In this document: in pieces, positions 32,951-42,792 of the stretch
Numbering within the stretch: position 1 is the first letter of the stretch
Layout: each line of letters begins with the position of its first letter
From: Oscarella lobularis
Taxonomy: Eukaryota; Porifera; Homoscleromorpha; Homosclerophorida; Oscarellidae
Length of the DNA: 64,000 nt
Reading direction: 5' to 3'
NCBI RefSeq assembly: GCF_947507565.1
Contig: NC_089175.1
Span: forward strand, 5,383,733-5,447,732
Position numbers and translations under genes: made by a program
The notes under the pieces: generated by a model
Databases searched by the model: none
The model's input: the letters and a program-made list of their open reading frames with translations, nothing else
What the model was told of the DNA's origin: nothing

Positions 32951-33223
32951 ATCAACCTGCAAAACAGAAAAATGCCTCTAGCGGGCTGACCTGAAGCAGA
33001 AATAACTATAAGATATGTAGGTTTTCTTTCACGTTGCTTAGATTTCAGCTACATACGTACATATATGGAGCGTGGACGCGTCGTGCACCGACTCGATGCG
33101 TTATGCATGCACCGACCCGGAAACGACGCCGTTGAGCCGCAGAAAGCTTCGATCAAATGGTAGCTGAGACATGAGGCGATCGACTCACCTTTGTGCAGTT
33201 GGAAAGCCAAATAGGAGAAGGAG

Positions 33224-34390
33224 GTGGTCCCGAGCAGACTTCCCGAACGAACTCAGCGAAGGGTGTCGCTTAGCGCACTAGGTTTATGCCAGAGGACTCG
33301 CCCCTGGGACTCGCCGTTCTCGCCTTACAATGCCTCTCGTGGGCCCTCTCGAGGACGGGTGGCTGCAGGCAGCTTACCCAGTCGGCCTTCACTTGTTCGC
33401 CAAAGTCCTGCTTCTCGTGTTTGCACTCTTGAAAACAGCTTTGTTGAAACGTGTGGAGAAACGTTGGTTTGCTTGCGTTTGGCTTCAGCCGCTTGCTGCG
33501 TCTACATTACAGCAGACGTTCTGAACGCAATTGCAGATAACTGCCCTAATCTGCATGGTACATGAATAGTGACGATGCCATAGTGATACTACTAGTACCC
33601 TACAGTATATGTATGTTTGCTCTTCTGTTCAGAGCTGGATCTTCTTTCAAATTCCGCCCTGATGCACTTGTCAAAACAGAAAACTTTAATCTCTACCGGG
33701 TTCCAATAGAGAACGAGGCTCTAGGAGACATAGCGAGTAATGAACTCCCTATGTCACTCCTCAAATAAATCAACCCAACGTGACTTTTTGCGTAGAAATA
33801 ATAAGCAACTTCAGCACTTGAATTCTGCGGATGCAACACAATAAGCGACTTCAATCAAGCACTTTATGATTTGACAGGAAGCTAGATCTATGGCAAGCTT
33901 GTACCTTGACTTCGTACAGTCTGGTCTGTCTCTTGTCCGGCCAGAATTGCCACAACCTCGAAGAGATTGACGTGGGCTGGGCGTAAGCTTTACCTTCGTG
34001 TGTTCTATTCGTCTTATAAATAGAGGCAAGTTCCATTCATTGTCTGATTGCCTTCAAGCCTTCTTTGAAAATTGCAAAAAAAACTGAGAAAAGTTTTTCT
34101 GACAGCCGTCCGGTGTTTAAATATCTCAACGCACATTGTGATACCATTAGCATTTGATCCATCAGAATTGCAACATATAGCGATTTGCTCGCTTTGACCA
34201 AATACTGCCCTCTACTTGAACAGGTTGACGTTCTGGGAAATGATGAAGTCATGGTGGAATCGGTTACAGAGTACGGATCATCTTGCGTACTGTATGTATT
34301 CAGTTACGACGTCCTAGAGTGGCGAGATTGTGTGCAAAAATTTGAAACTCGTCAACCTGTTGTACTGTTCAAGCATCCAGCAAAGTGACG
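33224..34390 (+). pseudogene. F-box/LRR-like gene relic
   Basis: Fragments in several frames carry AMN1-type leucine-rich repeats: GETLVCLRLASAACCVYITADVLNAIADNCPNL (about 33440-33560; read as CGETLVCLRLA then ITADVLNAIADNC), NCHNLEEIDVGWA near 33950, and LLALTKYCPLLEQVDVLGND at 34183. The order and spacing fit one gene, but stops and frame changes separate the pieces. Parts match 7050-7480. No intact F-box was found. Confidence 0.55.
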
Positions 34391-34639
34391 GTTCGAATCC
34401 GGACGTCCAATTCAAAAGAAGTTCCATTCAATAACAATCTTATACATGTAACGCGCGCTAAGCTTGACGAAAATGTTCCTTTGAAAGAAAACCATACAGT
34501 AGCATTCCATAGACCTGATCTCTCACTTCATTTTTGATTTCCTCACTGAGGAAACAGACATTGACAGTTGTTTAGGATAACAAGGCCACCTCTGTTTACA
34601 CTGCGCATGTCTCTTCTGTAAGCCGATCGCAGAACTCGC

Positions 34640-35627
34640 ATGGAGAGCGACTCGACGACGGAACGACTTCTCCGCGAATCGTCTGTCCCTCGAAGACGCA
34701 ATCGTCCCAAGCAGTCTCATCGCCAAGGACGGCAGCTCGAACACTCAAAGACATCTTCACGACGTTCATCCACCTCAAGTGGGCTCCTCATCCTCGCGTG
34801 CGCACTGGCCTACATCGTGACGTGAATCGCCTTCGCGCTTCTCTGGTGGGCGTCAGAAGGGGCCCCCTGCATCATACAAGTAACCAATTTCACCTCCGCC
34901 TTCCTCTTCTCCGTCGAAACCCGAACGACAATCGGCTTCGGCGATCTCTACGTCGCCTCGGGCGGCTCCTTCGGCATATTCTCGTTCTCGAGTGAAATTG
35001 GCACGACCACGCCTACGCGGTCGCACCGTTCGAACGCCGTCGTCTGGCGAAACCCAAAACCGATCGTTTCTACTTACAATGTCGCGTCGGGGACGTCAAA
35101 AAATCTCACATACTCGAAGCGCACGTGCGCGCCATCGTATTTCGATTTACTAGAGGTAATTCTGATGCGGGATCTGACGTTGCCATAGAAACCAATTTTT
35201 TCAAACCTTGACGACGAGAAGAACGAAGATGGACAAGTCCCTCTTTGCGTCAAGAGCGTCGAACTCGACGTCGGCTATGATCAGGGTCTCAATAGGCTAT
35301 TTCTTCTTTCCCGTCGTCATTCAGCACGAAATCAACGAATCGAGTCCGTTCTACGACATGGGCCCGCGCGACTTGGCGACGGCGCGCATCGAGGTGCTTT
35401 TCAATTTCGAAGGGACGCTCGAGGCGACGGGAATGCTCACGCAGAGACTTCGGTCGTATTTGCCCGAGGAAATTCTGTGGGGATATCGATTCGAACCGCT
35501 CGTTTTCATGTCCAAAGGCGTTCCCATGGCCGATTTCTCGCGTCTGAGCGACGTCGTGCGCAATCAAACAATGCCTCGGTGCTCGCCTAAGGCCTATTAT
35601 GAAAGGCAAAGCCAAACCATAAACTAA
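34640..35627 (+). pseudogene. Kir channel pseudogene, copy 2
   Basis: It aligns with the intact Kir gene at 39659-40783. The start MESDSTTERLLRES is kept. A deletion and frame shift follow residue 25. A Trp codon is changed to TGA at 34823 in the first membrane segment. The second membrane helix is deleted after the filter (GGCATATTC joined to the distal part), and several small indels occur after 35190. The C-terminal cytoplasmic part (FEGTLEATGMLTQRL to QSQTIN) is still open. It cannot encode a channel. Confidence 0.93.
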
Positions 35628-35838
35628 GGTATTTTATACGTGATGGGGGTCCCGACGTTAATTAAGTTAATTAACGGATAAATAATCGGACGATTGAATT
35701 TTTAAAGTCAGCTGAAGTTTTGCGACAAAGAAGACAGCGGTTCTATTTTGACTTGCGAGCTCCAAACGAAAAGATCTATGATACTAAGACACTGAAGAGA
35801 GACTTCACAGACAGAGAGAGACAGAGCTTTGGGCTTTC

Positions 35839-38003
35839 TTATCCGCATTTGCCGCACGTCTTGCGGCATTTGGTCACGCTCATGTCCGCGTTTTTCATCG
35901 CGCTGCAGTTCGGTTCCCAGCGTTCGCACACGTCCTTGGGATACTCATCAACGCACTCTGTGAGAAGAAAATGAGATTTATTTATTAGTGCTATGATATC
36001 TTACCCTTCCACGGCGTCAAATCCAAGCCGTGTCCAGCGAGAGTATCCTCGCAGCGTTTGCGCTCGATTTTATCCGTTTTCTTTCCCATAAAATCAAACG
36101 CCTTCGCCTGAATCTTCATCGTATCCGGATTGTCGGCGACGCCGCACACGATCGCCGCCATCGTCGTCGCATCGATCGCCGTCACTTGTTCGCGCGTGAA
36201 AACGGGTCGTCCCGAGCCGACGTCGGGATTTTTATAGAAAAATCGATCGCCGTCGCGAGAGTGCAAAAACTGCTTAGCGATGACGTAAGCGAACGTCGGA
36301 CCGACTTCGCTATCTTTCATGTGAGTCTCGGACACGCCGCCGACGAATACGTCCACCCGTTCAATATCGTCATAAATCGCGAGTAGTCGATTGAGAGATG
36401 CGGCCCTTATTAGGGGATCCGGCACCGTGACTTTCTTCTCCTCGAAATGTTTGAGAGCGATATCCCGCATGATGACGTAACTAGCGAGTCCGTGATCGCG
36501 TCCGCGTTGGATCGTCTTCGCCGTCAAATCGTTGGCGGGCGCGACAAATTCGTCTTTCAAGTTTCTCGGTTGAAAGAGATAATTCGTCAATTCGCCGGTC
36601 GTGAAACGATCGACTTCGTACGCACTTTGCCCGAGAAGACCTCGCATGTAATTATCGAAGGAGCCGTCCTGTCTCAAATAGTAATGATCGACCTGTTTGA
36701 AATCGAAGCGTAAGCGATGCTCGTCGATGAGATTATAGTCTGGATCGCGCAGTTGAACGCGAGTGGTCATTTGACTGTGACCCATTCGAAAAGCGGCCGT
36801 CGCAAACTCGATAAATATCGTCGGATTGACGCATTCGTTGTAGCCCGTGTAAGCGGGAAGACTCGCTTCGACGACGCCCTTTCCCAGCAGCGTCGCAATG
36901 TACTCGTCGTAGACGACGTGCTGCAATAGCGCGGCGACGATCAACCGCGCTTCGCGATACGCGCGCTCCTCGCTCCAGTGCGCGTTCATCGCTTTCAAAC
37001 TCGCGACGACGCGATTGTGCTCGCGCAACCAGAGCGTGTGAACGGTAGCGAGCGTCGTCGACTGCGTCGCGCGCCCGTCGCCGGCGTGATAGCATAGCGG
37101 AATGCGACCCTGACACTTGGCGTTCACCTTCCCGCTGAAACCGGCGTCGAACGGCAATAAATCCTCACCGTGTTTCCCGTGGAAAGTCACCAATTCGGCG
37201 AGGAGATCAGCGCCGTTCGTCTGACGTAGACTCGCCGCCGTATCGATCTTCGATCCGCACACGGCCGAGCCGTCAATGAAACCGGTATTGTCATTGAACT
37301 GTTGTCGAGGCTGCGTCTTGTTCGCTTCCTTCGCGAGTTTAATCGTTGCCGATCGCTTCAGTCGGAGCTTAGGAGTTCTCAACGCTTCGTTGGGCTGAAG
37401 GGCACCGAACTGGGAGTCATTCGGCGGCACCGGAACGCCGAAGCAAATCGGGTTTTTCGCATCTAGGTCGCAATTCACGCTCGAGCTGCCCGTCTTCTTC
37501 GATACTTCGTGCGCGAGAAGGTGACCGAATTCGACGGTAAGGAACGAGTGTTTGAAGTTGAAAAGCGTTCGTCCGGTATCGTACGACGTCGATATTCTTC
37601 TCGCGTTCGGCAGGGTGCGGCCGAGTCGCTTCGTCACCGGATCGCCGAGTCCGTCGCCGCCGAAGTGAGTGCCGGCGATGCGCGCGTACGGCGCTTTCGT
37701 CGCGCCCCATATCGGATTGTTGAGATTGTTGCAGAGTCCGTCGATCGACGGAAATTCTTTTCCGTCGATCGTGTTCTCGGCGACGATTTCGCTGCAGTTG
37801 ATTTTTCCCGTCGTCGCGTCCCAAGCGGCGTTGCTTCGTTTGAGTTTTTTTAGAAGGTCTTGGTAATCCATGTCGTCGGTCGTAGGGTAGAACACTCCGG
37901 GCATTGATACCGGCATCGACGGAGGAGGACAGTGTTTTCCCGCAGCATTTCTTATAGCTGTAGCAGCGATTATGCTTACGGCCAGCGTAGTTGCCAAGGA
38001 CAT
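35839..38003 (-). CDS. Secreted animal heme peroxidase with ShKT tail, copy 2 (intact)
   Basis: The 705-residue protein has a signal peptide (MSLATTLAVSIIAATAIRNAAG), an animal heme-peroxidase domain (about 45-655) and, after one 47-bp intron (35958-36004), a six-Cys ShKT-type C-terminal domain (ECVDEYPKDVCERW to KTCGKCG). Matching myeloperoxidase, the distal His (H165 in LLAHEV), catalytic Arg (R311 in GDGRATQ), HTLWLREHNR and proximal His (H409 in FRMGHS) are present. The residues that tether heme covalently are changed: Asp94 is Ala164, Glu242 is Gln314, Met243 is Ser315. The Asn partner of the proximal His (Asn421) is Thr497. The Ca-loop region (KNPICFGVPVPPNDSQ) resembles peroxinectins. 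Peroxide-dependent oxidation outside the cell is likely but may be altered. It lies tail-to-tail with a Kir copy; a nearly identical copy is at 47115-49286. Confidence 0.9.
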
Positions 38004-38009
38004 GATCCA

Positions 38010-38490
38010 CTTGATATAGAAAAAAACTCGATTAGCTCCTTCAAATCGTTGCTATTTTTGTGGACACAAATTTGGTGACGTGCAGGGTCAGTAATCGTTT
38101 CACAGTAGGCGGATGTAAGCTAATAAGAATACAATGAACAGCAAGTTCTTCGACTGAAAAAGAACTCTTGCGAAGATCCTGTACAATATGCCGACATGCA
38201 AAGGCTTCTCTGTCTCCCTGTTCATGCTCTAACGTTAGTCATCAAATGGAAAAGAGTGACTACCTCGGAGTTATACATGCAGTCGAAGTTTCGTGTCCTT
38301 GTCCCTATCAGCCCTCGTGCTACTACTGCGGTTAGCCAAGGAACTCCTCGTGCTTTGGGTTAGTTGTAGTACCGTAAGCTGTGTCGAGTGGAATGATTAT
38401 GTGACCTAGATAGCACGATCCAATCAACTACTCCAATTAGAGAGCCAACGTCAATCATTTATACCAATTGTAGTACTTTGACGTTGGCGG
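38010..38490. promoter_or_regulatory. Duplicated peroxidase upstream region
   Basis: This non-coding stretch matches 49290-49790, with conserved stretches including CAGGGTCAGTAATCGTTTCACAGTA-type sequence and AATTAGAGAGCCAACGTCAA. On the peroxidase strand it includes GGTATAAATG near 38462, a TATA-like word kept in the other copy. Conservation may only reflect recent duplication. Confidence 0.45.
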
Positions 38491-38589
38491 CTAGCCTATA
38501 CGTCGTGTCGTTGGCTCGTTCGATTACATCTTCCACGTCGTGAAATTTGATAAATCTGCATAGCAGGACCAAAAATCTAAAGAAAGCAC

Positions 38590-39330
38590 ATCCCGTCAGC
38601 AGCGAACACTTCAAAACTAAAATGACGAGCCTCCTCTCTCGCTATGCGCATGTGATCTTTGACTTGAGAAAAAACGGTCGGCTCAATAAAGAACCCCGTC
38701 TCGCCGAATCGCTTTCCGCCGCACTCGAGACTTGCTCCCTCGTCTTTGCCGGATTCGATGAGACCGACTATTTTATCAAACTGTTCCTGATCAATTTGCG
38801 GTCCCTGGTCAGTGTCCGGCGACATGGGATAGCCGAGTTTTCGACGCAAAGCGAGTTGGACGCTTTTTTGGACAAAGTCGTCGTAGATCCGTGTCCTGCA
38901 CGTACGTGCGGCTTCCCGCTGAGCAGCACTGGCCCTGATTGACGAACACGGCGTCGACGCACACTCCAACAGCGTAATCCATTAAGAAAAAGACTTTTTC
39001 TCTAATGTATATACATATGTGTATATATTTATGTGAATACGATTGACGTCAGAAAAGACGATGTTGGGACTTTTGCCTCCCAATTCGAGCGAGACGTTCT
39101 TCAAGTTCGATTGTTCGGCCGACGCATCCATTTTTCTCCGCGGTCTATTCAAGGAGAAATCTTTCTTGCGGCGTTCACTGCCGCGTCTACGTCCGCCTAG
39201 AGTTTTGGATTGCTCTAATGCATCTATTTCGCAAACGATTTGTACGCTTTACCTTGTCTCCTTCTGCAATTCGAGCGATTAGTTCTCCCGTCGCCGGATT
39301 GAACGCAAGAAACGTCTTCCCGCTCGCCAT
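38590..39330 (-). pseudogene. ALDH1/2-type aldehyde dehydrogenase pseudogene
   Basis: Pieces of an NAD-dependent aldehyde dehydrogenase occur in order. The start MASGKTFLAFNPATGELIAR is near 39330. SLELGGKSPNIVF is near 39080. The catalytic Cys segment [13 protein letters not shown] is near 38930. The region from [17 protein letters not shown] through [19 protein letters not shown] to GFFIEPTVF follows. Between the first and second pieces most of the NAD-binding Rossmann region is missing. There is a frameshift after the catalytic segment, and the C-terminal third is absent. It sits between two Kir/peroxidase units. It was possibly caught up in the amplification. Confidence 0.85.
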
Positions 39331-39658
39331 TGATTATCGATGAACAGCTAGAACTTTGTCATCCGCTGTCGGAAGACGAAAATGACCTCCTACCTGCGTG
39401 AAACGGACGCCTGACTTTTAGGAGGAGAAACGACGAAAGAAACACTAGAGAAACGAACCATGACAAAAGCTTAACGCACGCTAATCTTGTCGAAAATGTT
39501 CAAAAGGATAGTAACATTCCATAGACATAATAGGGCCCTTACCTTAATTTCCTCACCGAAAAAAACAGACATTGATAGACTGACATTGACAGTTGTTTAG
39601 GGACAACGCTTCACCTTTGTTTACACTGCGCATGTCTCTTCTGTAAGCCGATCGCCGC

Positions 39659-40783
39659 ATGGAGAGCGACTCGACGACGGAACGACTTCTCCGCGAATCG
39701 TCTACCCCTCGAAGACGCAATCGTCCCAAGCAGCCTTTTCGTCTCATCGCCAAGGACGGCAGCTCGCTGGTCGAAAACGAACGAGTTCAGAACAAACTCC
39801 TCCTCTATCTCAAGGACGTCTTCACGACTTTCGTCCACCTCAAGTGGGCTCCCCTCATCCTCGCGTGCGCACTGGCCTACATCGTGACGTGGATCGCCTT
39901 CGCGCTTCTCTGGTGGGCCGCCTCGGCGACGCACACCCCCGAAGGGGGCCCCTGCATCATACGCGTAACCAATTTCACTTCCGCCTTCCTCTTCTCCGTC
40001 GAAACTCAGACGACAATCGGTTTCGGCGATCTCTACGTCGCCTCGGGCTGCTCCTTCGGCATATTCCTTCTCGTTCTCGAGTCCGTATCCGGGGTCATAC
40101 TCGACTCTTTCGTCATAGGAATTCTCTTCACGAAATTGGCACGACCACGCCTACGCGGTCGCACCGTTCTTTTCAGTGCGAACGCCGTCGTCTGGCGAAA
40201 CCCGAAAACCGATCGTTTCTACTTACAATGTCGCGTCGGTGACGTCAGAAAATCTCACATACTCGAAGCGCACGTGCGCGCCATCGTATTTCGATTTACT
40301 AAAGGTAGTTCTGATACGGGATCTGACGTTGCCATAGAAACCAATTTTTCAAACCTCGATGACGACGAGGAGAAGGACGAAGATAGACAAGTTCCTCTTT
40401 GCGTTGAGAGCGTCGAACTCAACGTCGGCTACGATCAGGGTCTCGATAGACTATTTCTTCTCTTTCCTGTTGTGATTCAGCACGAAATCGACGAATCGAG
40501 TCCGTTCTACGACATGGGCCCGCGCGACTTGGCTACGGCGCGCATCGAGGTGCTTTTCAATCTCGAAGGGACGCTGGAGGCGACGGGAATGCTCACGCAG
40601 AAACTTCAGTCGTATTTGCCCGAGGAAATTCTGTGGGGATATCGATTCGAACCGCTCGTTTTCATGTCCAAGGGCGTTCCCATGGCCGATTTCTCGCGTC
40701 TGAGCGACGTCGTGCGCGATCAAGCGATGCCTCAGTGCTCGCCTAGGGCCTATTATGAAAGGCAAAGCCAAACCATAAACTAA
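39659..40783 (+). CDS. Inward-rectifier K+ channel (Kir), intact single-exon copy
   Basis: The 374-residue protein has the two-helix Kir layout: outer helix (APLILACALAYIVTWIAFALLW, quoted in part as ILACALAYIVTWIAF), pore helix and filter VETQTTIGFG (about 114-123), and inner helix VSGVILDSFVIGILF. The PIP2-contact motif TKLARPRLRGRTVLFS and a full beta-rich cytoplasmic domain ending QSQTIN follow. Asp149 in the inner helix is the site that gives strong rectification in Kir2. The filter is TIGFG instead of TIGYG, and the Arg that pairs with the pore Glu in Kir2 is Leu. The disulfide Cys residues on both sides of the pore are kept (C99, C131). It is the only undamaged Kir copy of four here, and its downstream peroxidase partner is reduced to a relic. 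Confidence 0.93.
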   Translation: MESDSTTERLLRESSTPRRRNRPKQPFRLIAKDGSSLVENERVQNKLLLYLKDVFTTFVHLKWAPLILACALAYIVTWIAFALLWWAASATHTPEGGPCIIRVTNFTSAFLFSVETQTTIGFGDLYVASGCSFGIFLLVLESVSGVILDSFVIGILFTKLARPRLRGRTVLFSANAVVWRNPKTDRFYLQCRVGDVRKSHILEAHVRAIVFRFTKGSSDTGSDVAIETNFSNLDDDEEKDEDRQVPLCVESVELNVGYDQGLDRLFLLFPVVIQHEIDESSPFYDMGPRDLATARIEVLFNLEGTLEATGMLTQKLQSYLPEEILWGYRFEPLVFMSKGVPMADFSRLSDVVRDQAMPQCSPRAYYERQSQTIN

Positions 40784-40984
40784 GGTATTTTATATGTTAT
40801 GGGGCAATAATGGGGGATCCTAACATTAAAATAGGAGGTAATGAGACCTCTTTTTAATCAGTTTATACTGAACTTTTTTTGCGACAAAGGAGTTTCCTAC
40901 AGTTCTAAAGAAGAAAGACCTATGGTTCTAAGACACTGAAAAGAGATTCAATACAGACAGAGACAACGAATGCTCAAAGCATTG

Positions 40985-41312
40985 GGCCTTCTCATCTCAG
41001 GAATTGCCGCACGTCATTTCGTGACGCTCATGTCCGCGTTTTTCAACTCGTCGAGTTTGATTTCCAGTGGTTTCTCACGTCTTTGGGATACTGAAGAAAA
41101 CGTGTGGTAGATAAAGGTAAAAAATCTGCTATGACATCTCACCCGTGTTCAGCGAGAGTATCCTCGCAGCGTCTCCGCTCTATTTCGCCTGTTTTTCTTA
41201 TTATTTTTTCTAATGATGTAAACGCGTTCTCCTGAATCTTCGTCGTATCCGGATCTTCGGCGACGCCGCACACGATAGTCGCCACTCTTTTTCGCGTGAA
41301 AACGGGTCGTTC
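40985..41312 (-). pseudogene. Peroxidase 3-prime remnant behind the intact Kir
   Basis: Diverged sequence matches the last two exons of the peroxidase genes: the ShKT exon (about 41000-41090, partly rewritten) and the segment encoding AIVCGVADDPDTMKIQ (41210-41300), with several indels. Homology ends near 41312 at TCGTTCCCA. It is the most decayed peroxidase copy. 41312-41730 holds no gene. Confidence 0.8.
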
Positions 41313-41729
41313 CCAAATGGATCAAGAGGAGAGACTATAAAGAAAGGTAGCTTATCAATGAACTGTCATGCAGTCAGCTGGAAGACCCGTGCTCTATCAG
41401 AGCTGGGTCGCGTAAGTTGCACGACGGCGCGCAGTTGGCGACGACTGCATCGCAGTCCCCTGCACTGGCGACGAAAGACTTCCGCTTTAATTGGGTGGAG
41501 ATTAGAATGAGCACGTGACAGTATTGATGCTAAAACGCGAACGAATGGAGGGAGCGTAGTCTTCTACCTTGGAACTACTCTAATAGCTTTGTTGAGTGCC
41601 TTCGTTAGGCTCCGATCGTCGCGTTTTACTCGGTCACAGATGGATCATTAACGCACTGGAGTCGATTAATTAACATAAACATAAATCTATCTACTATTAA
41701 TTGTCCAGCCCCCAGTCTTAGTTCAATCT

Positions 41730-42290
41730 CTTACGAGGCGATGAGATTCTGCCGTTCTCCGTCGTCGCGCGCAAGACAGCAACCACCGTAATAAGTGCAC
41801 AGCGGCCAATCGCACTGGCATGTCGGTCCCGGCGCGTCAAACCGATTTGATTGTGAGCTTCCTGTCCTTTGTCGAGTGGTTAAGGACTCGTAGACGTAGA
41901 ATTGTGCGAAAGACATCGGATAGGCATCAGATAAGTGTGCGGGCTCGTAGAAATCGGCGCTGCATGACGTTGCTAATTAATTGTCGTACATGTGTATATA
42001 TCCACTGCCACTGCCGCTGCCACGTCATCTGGAATAGAAACTGTGTGTGAATCAGGTGAAAGAGGGCTCTTTTGACGGCAGGGGTGCCCTGGCTTCCCTG
42101 AAGATGCCTCAGTTCTATGACGAGTATTGGTGGTATTGGTGGGGGGTCTCGTTGGCCGACTTTGCGGCCCCGTACACGTTGAAGTTGAGCTCGAAGCAAA
42201 GAGGATCAGCCCACGTCGGTGCTCGAGCTATAAACCAAGCAAGCGCGTAAAGATAATAGACGAGCGTGATCATGCATTTTCTATTCGACT
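41730..42290 (-). pseudogene. Exon-1 remnant of an SMB-GPCR (gene-B type)
   Basis: It matches the first exon of the GPCR at 49876-52900. The CQCDWPLC-TYYGGCC somatomedin-B-like segment and the region encoding SSLLRAQLQRV on an alternate frame are recognisable. Frameshifts and a missing Ser-Gly tract break it. No 7TM part follows. A short scrap at about 42355-42420 resembles the 3-prime end of the same family. Confidence 0.7.
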
Positions 42291-42792
42291 ACGGCCCCTG
42301 ATTAGTCAGTGTGCAGTGTAGGTCCGGATAGAGATATGGCCCGGACAAACTGCTTGCCATCGTACAGTACTGCTTTTGGTCGTAAGGTGCGGCGTATTCA
42401 CAATTTTTGATTAGGTACGGAGAAAACGCATAGCGTCTAATGTTGACAGCCACGATTCCTGTGCCACACCAACAAGCAGCACAAAGATAACATGCATAGA
42501 CCGCGGTAGTACGGAATAGACTCGTACACTCCGGCCAATCCGTGTTCCGTCTGTCTCACTCTGCTACACTGTACGACACCATGCAGTTGATGCGAGTCCT
42601 CTCACCGTGCATGCAGAAGTTGGAACAACGTTTTATCCAGCCACGCTCCTTGGACGTCATCAAATACGTTTACCGGTAACTCAGCATCGTAATAAAGGAA
42701 GCTAGATTACCTCTGGGCGGGCTAAACGGGAGCCACGTGACCGTTGGGAAGGTCACGTGGAGAAAATAATAATAATTAGATACCGCGACGAA

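Noticed and set aside
34308-34407. tRNA-like signal: B-box GGTTCGAATCC with GACGTC on both sides
   Set aside because: The T-stem does not pair beyond three bases, no anticodon arm forms and it lies in an LRR-derived frame.
36030-37853. Long plus-strand frames opposite the peroxidase genes
   Set aside because: They repeat identically opposite every copy, have no start context or known domain, and follow from strongly biased codon use on the coding strand.
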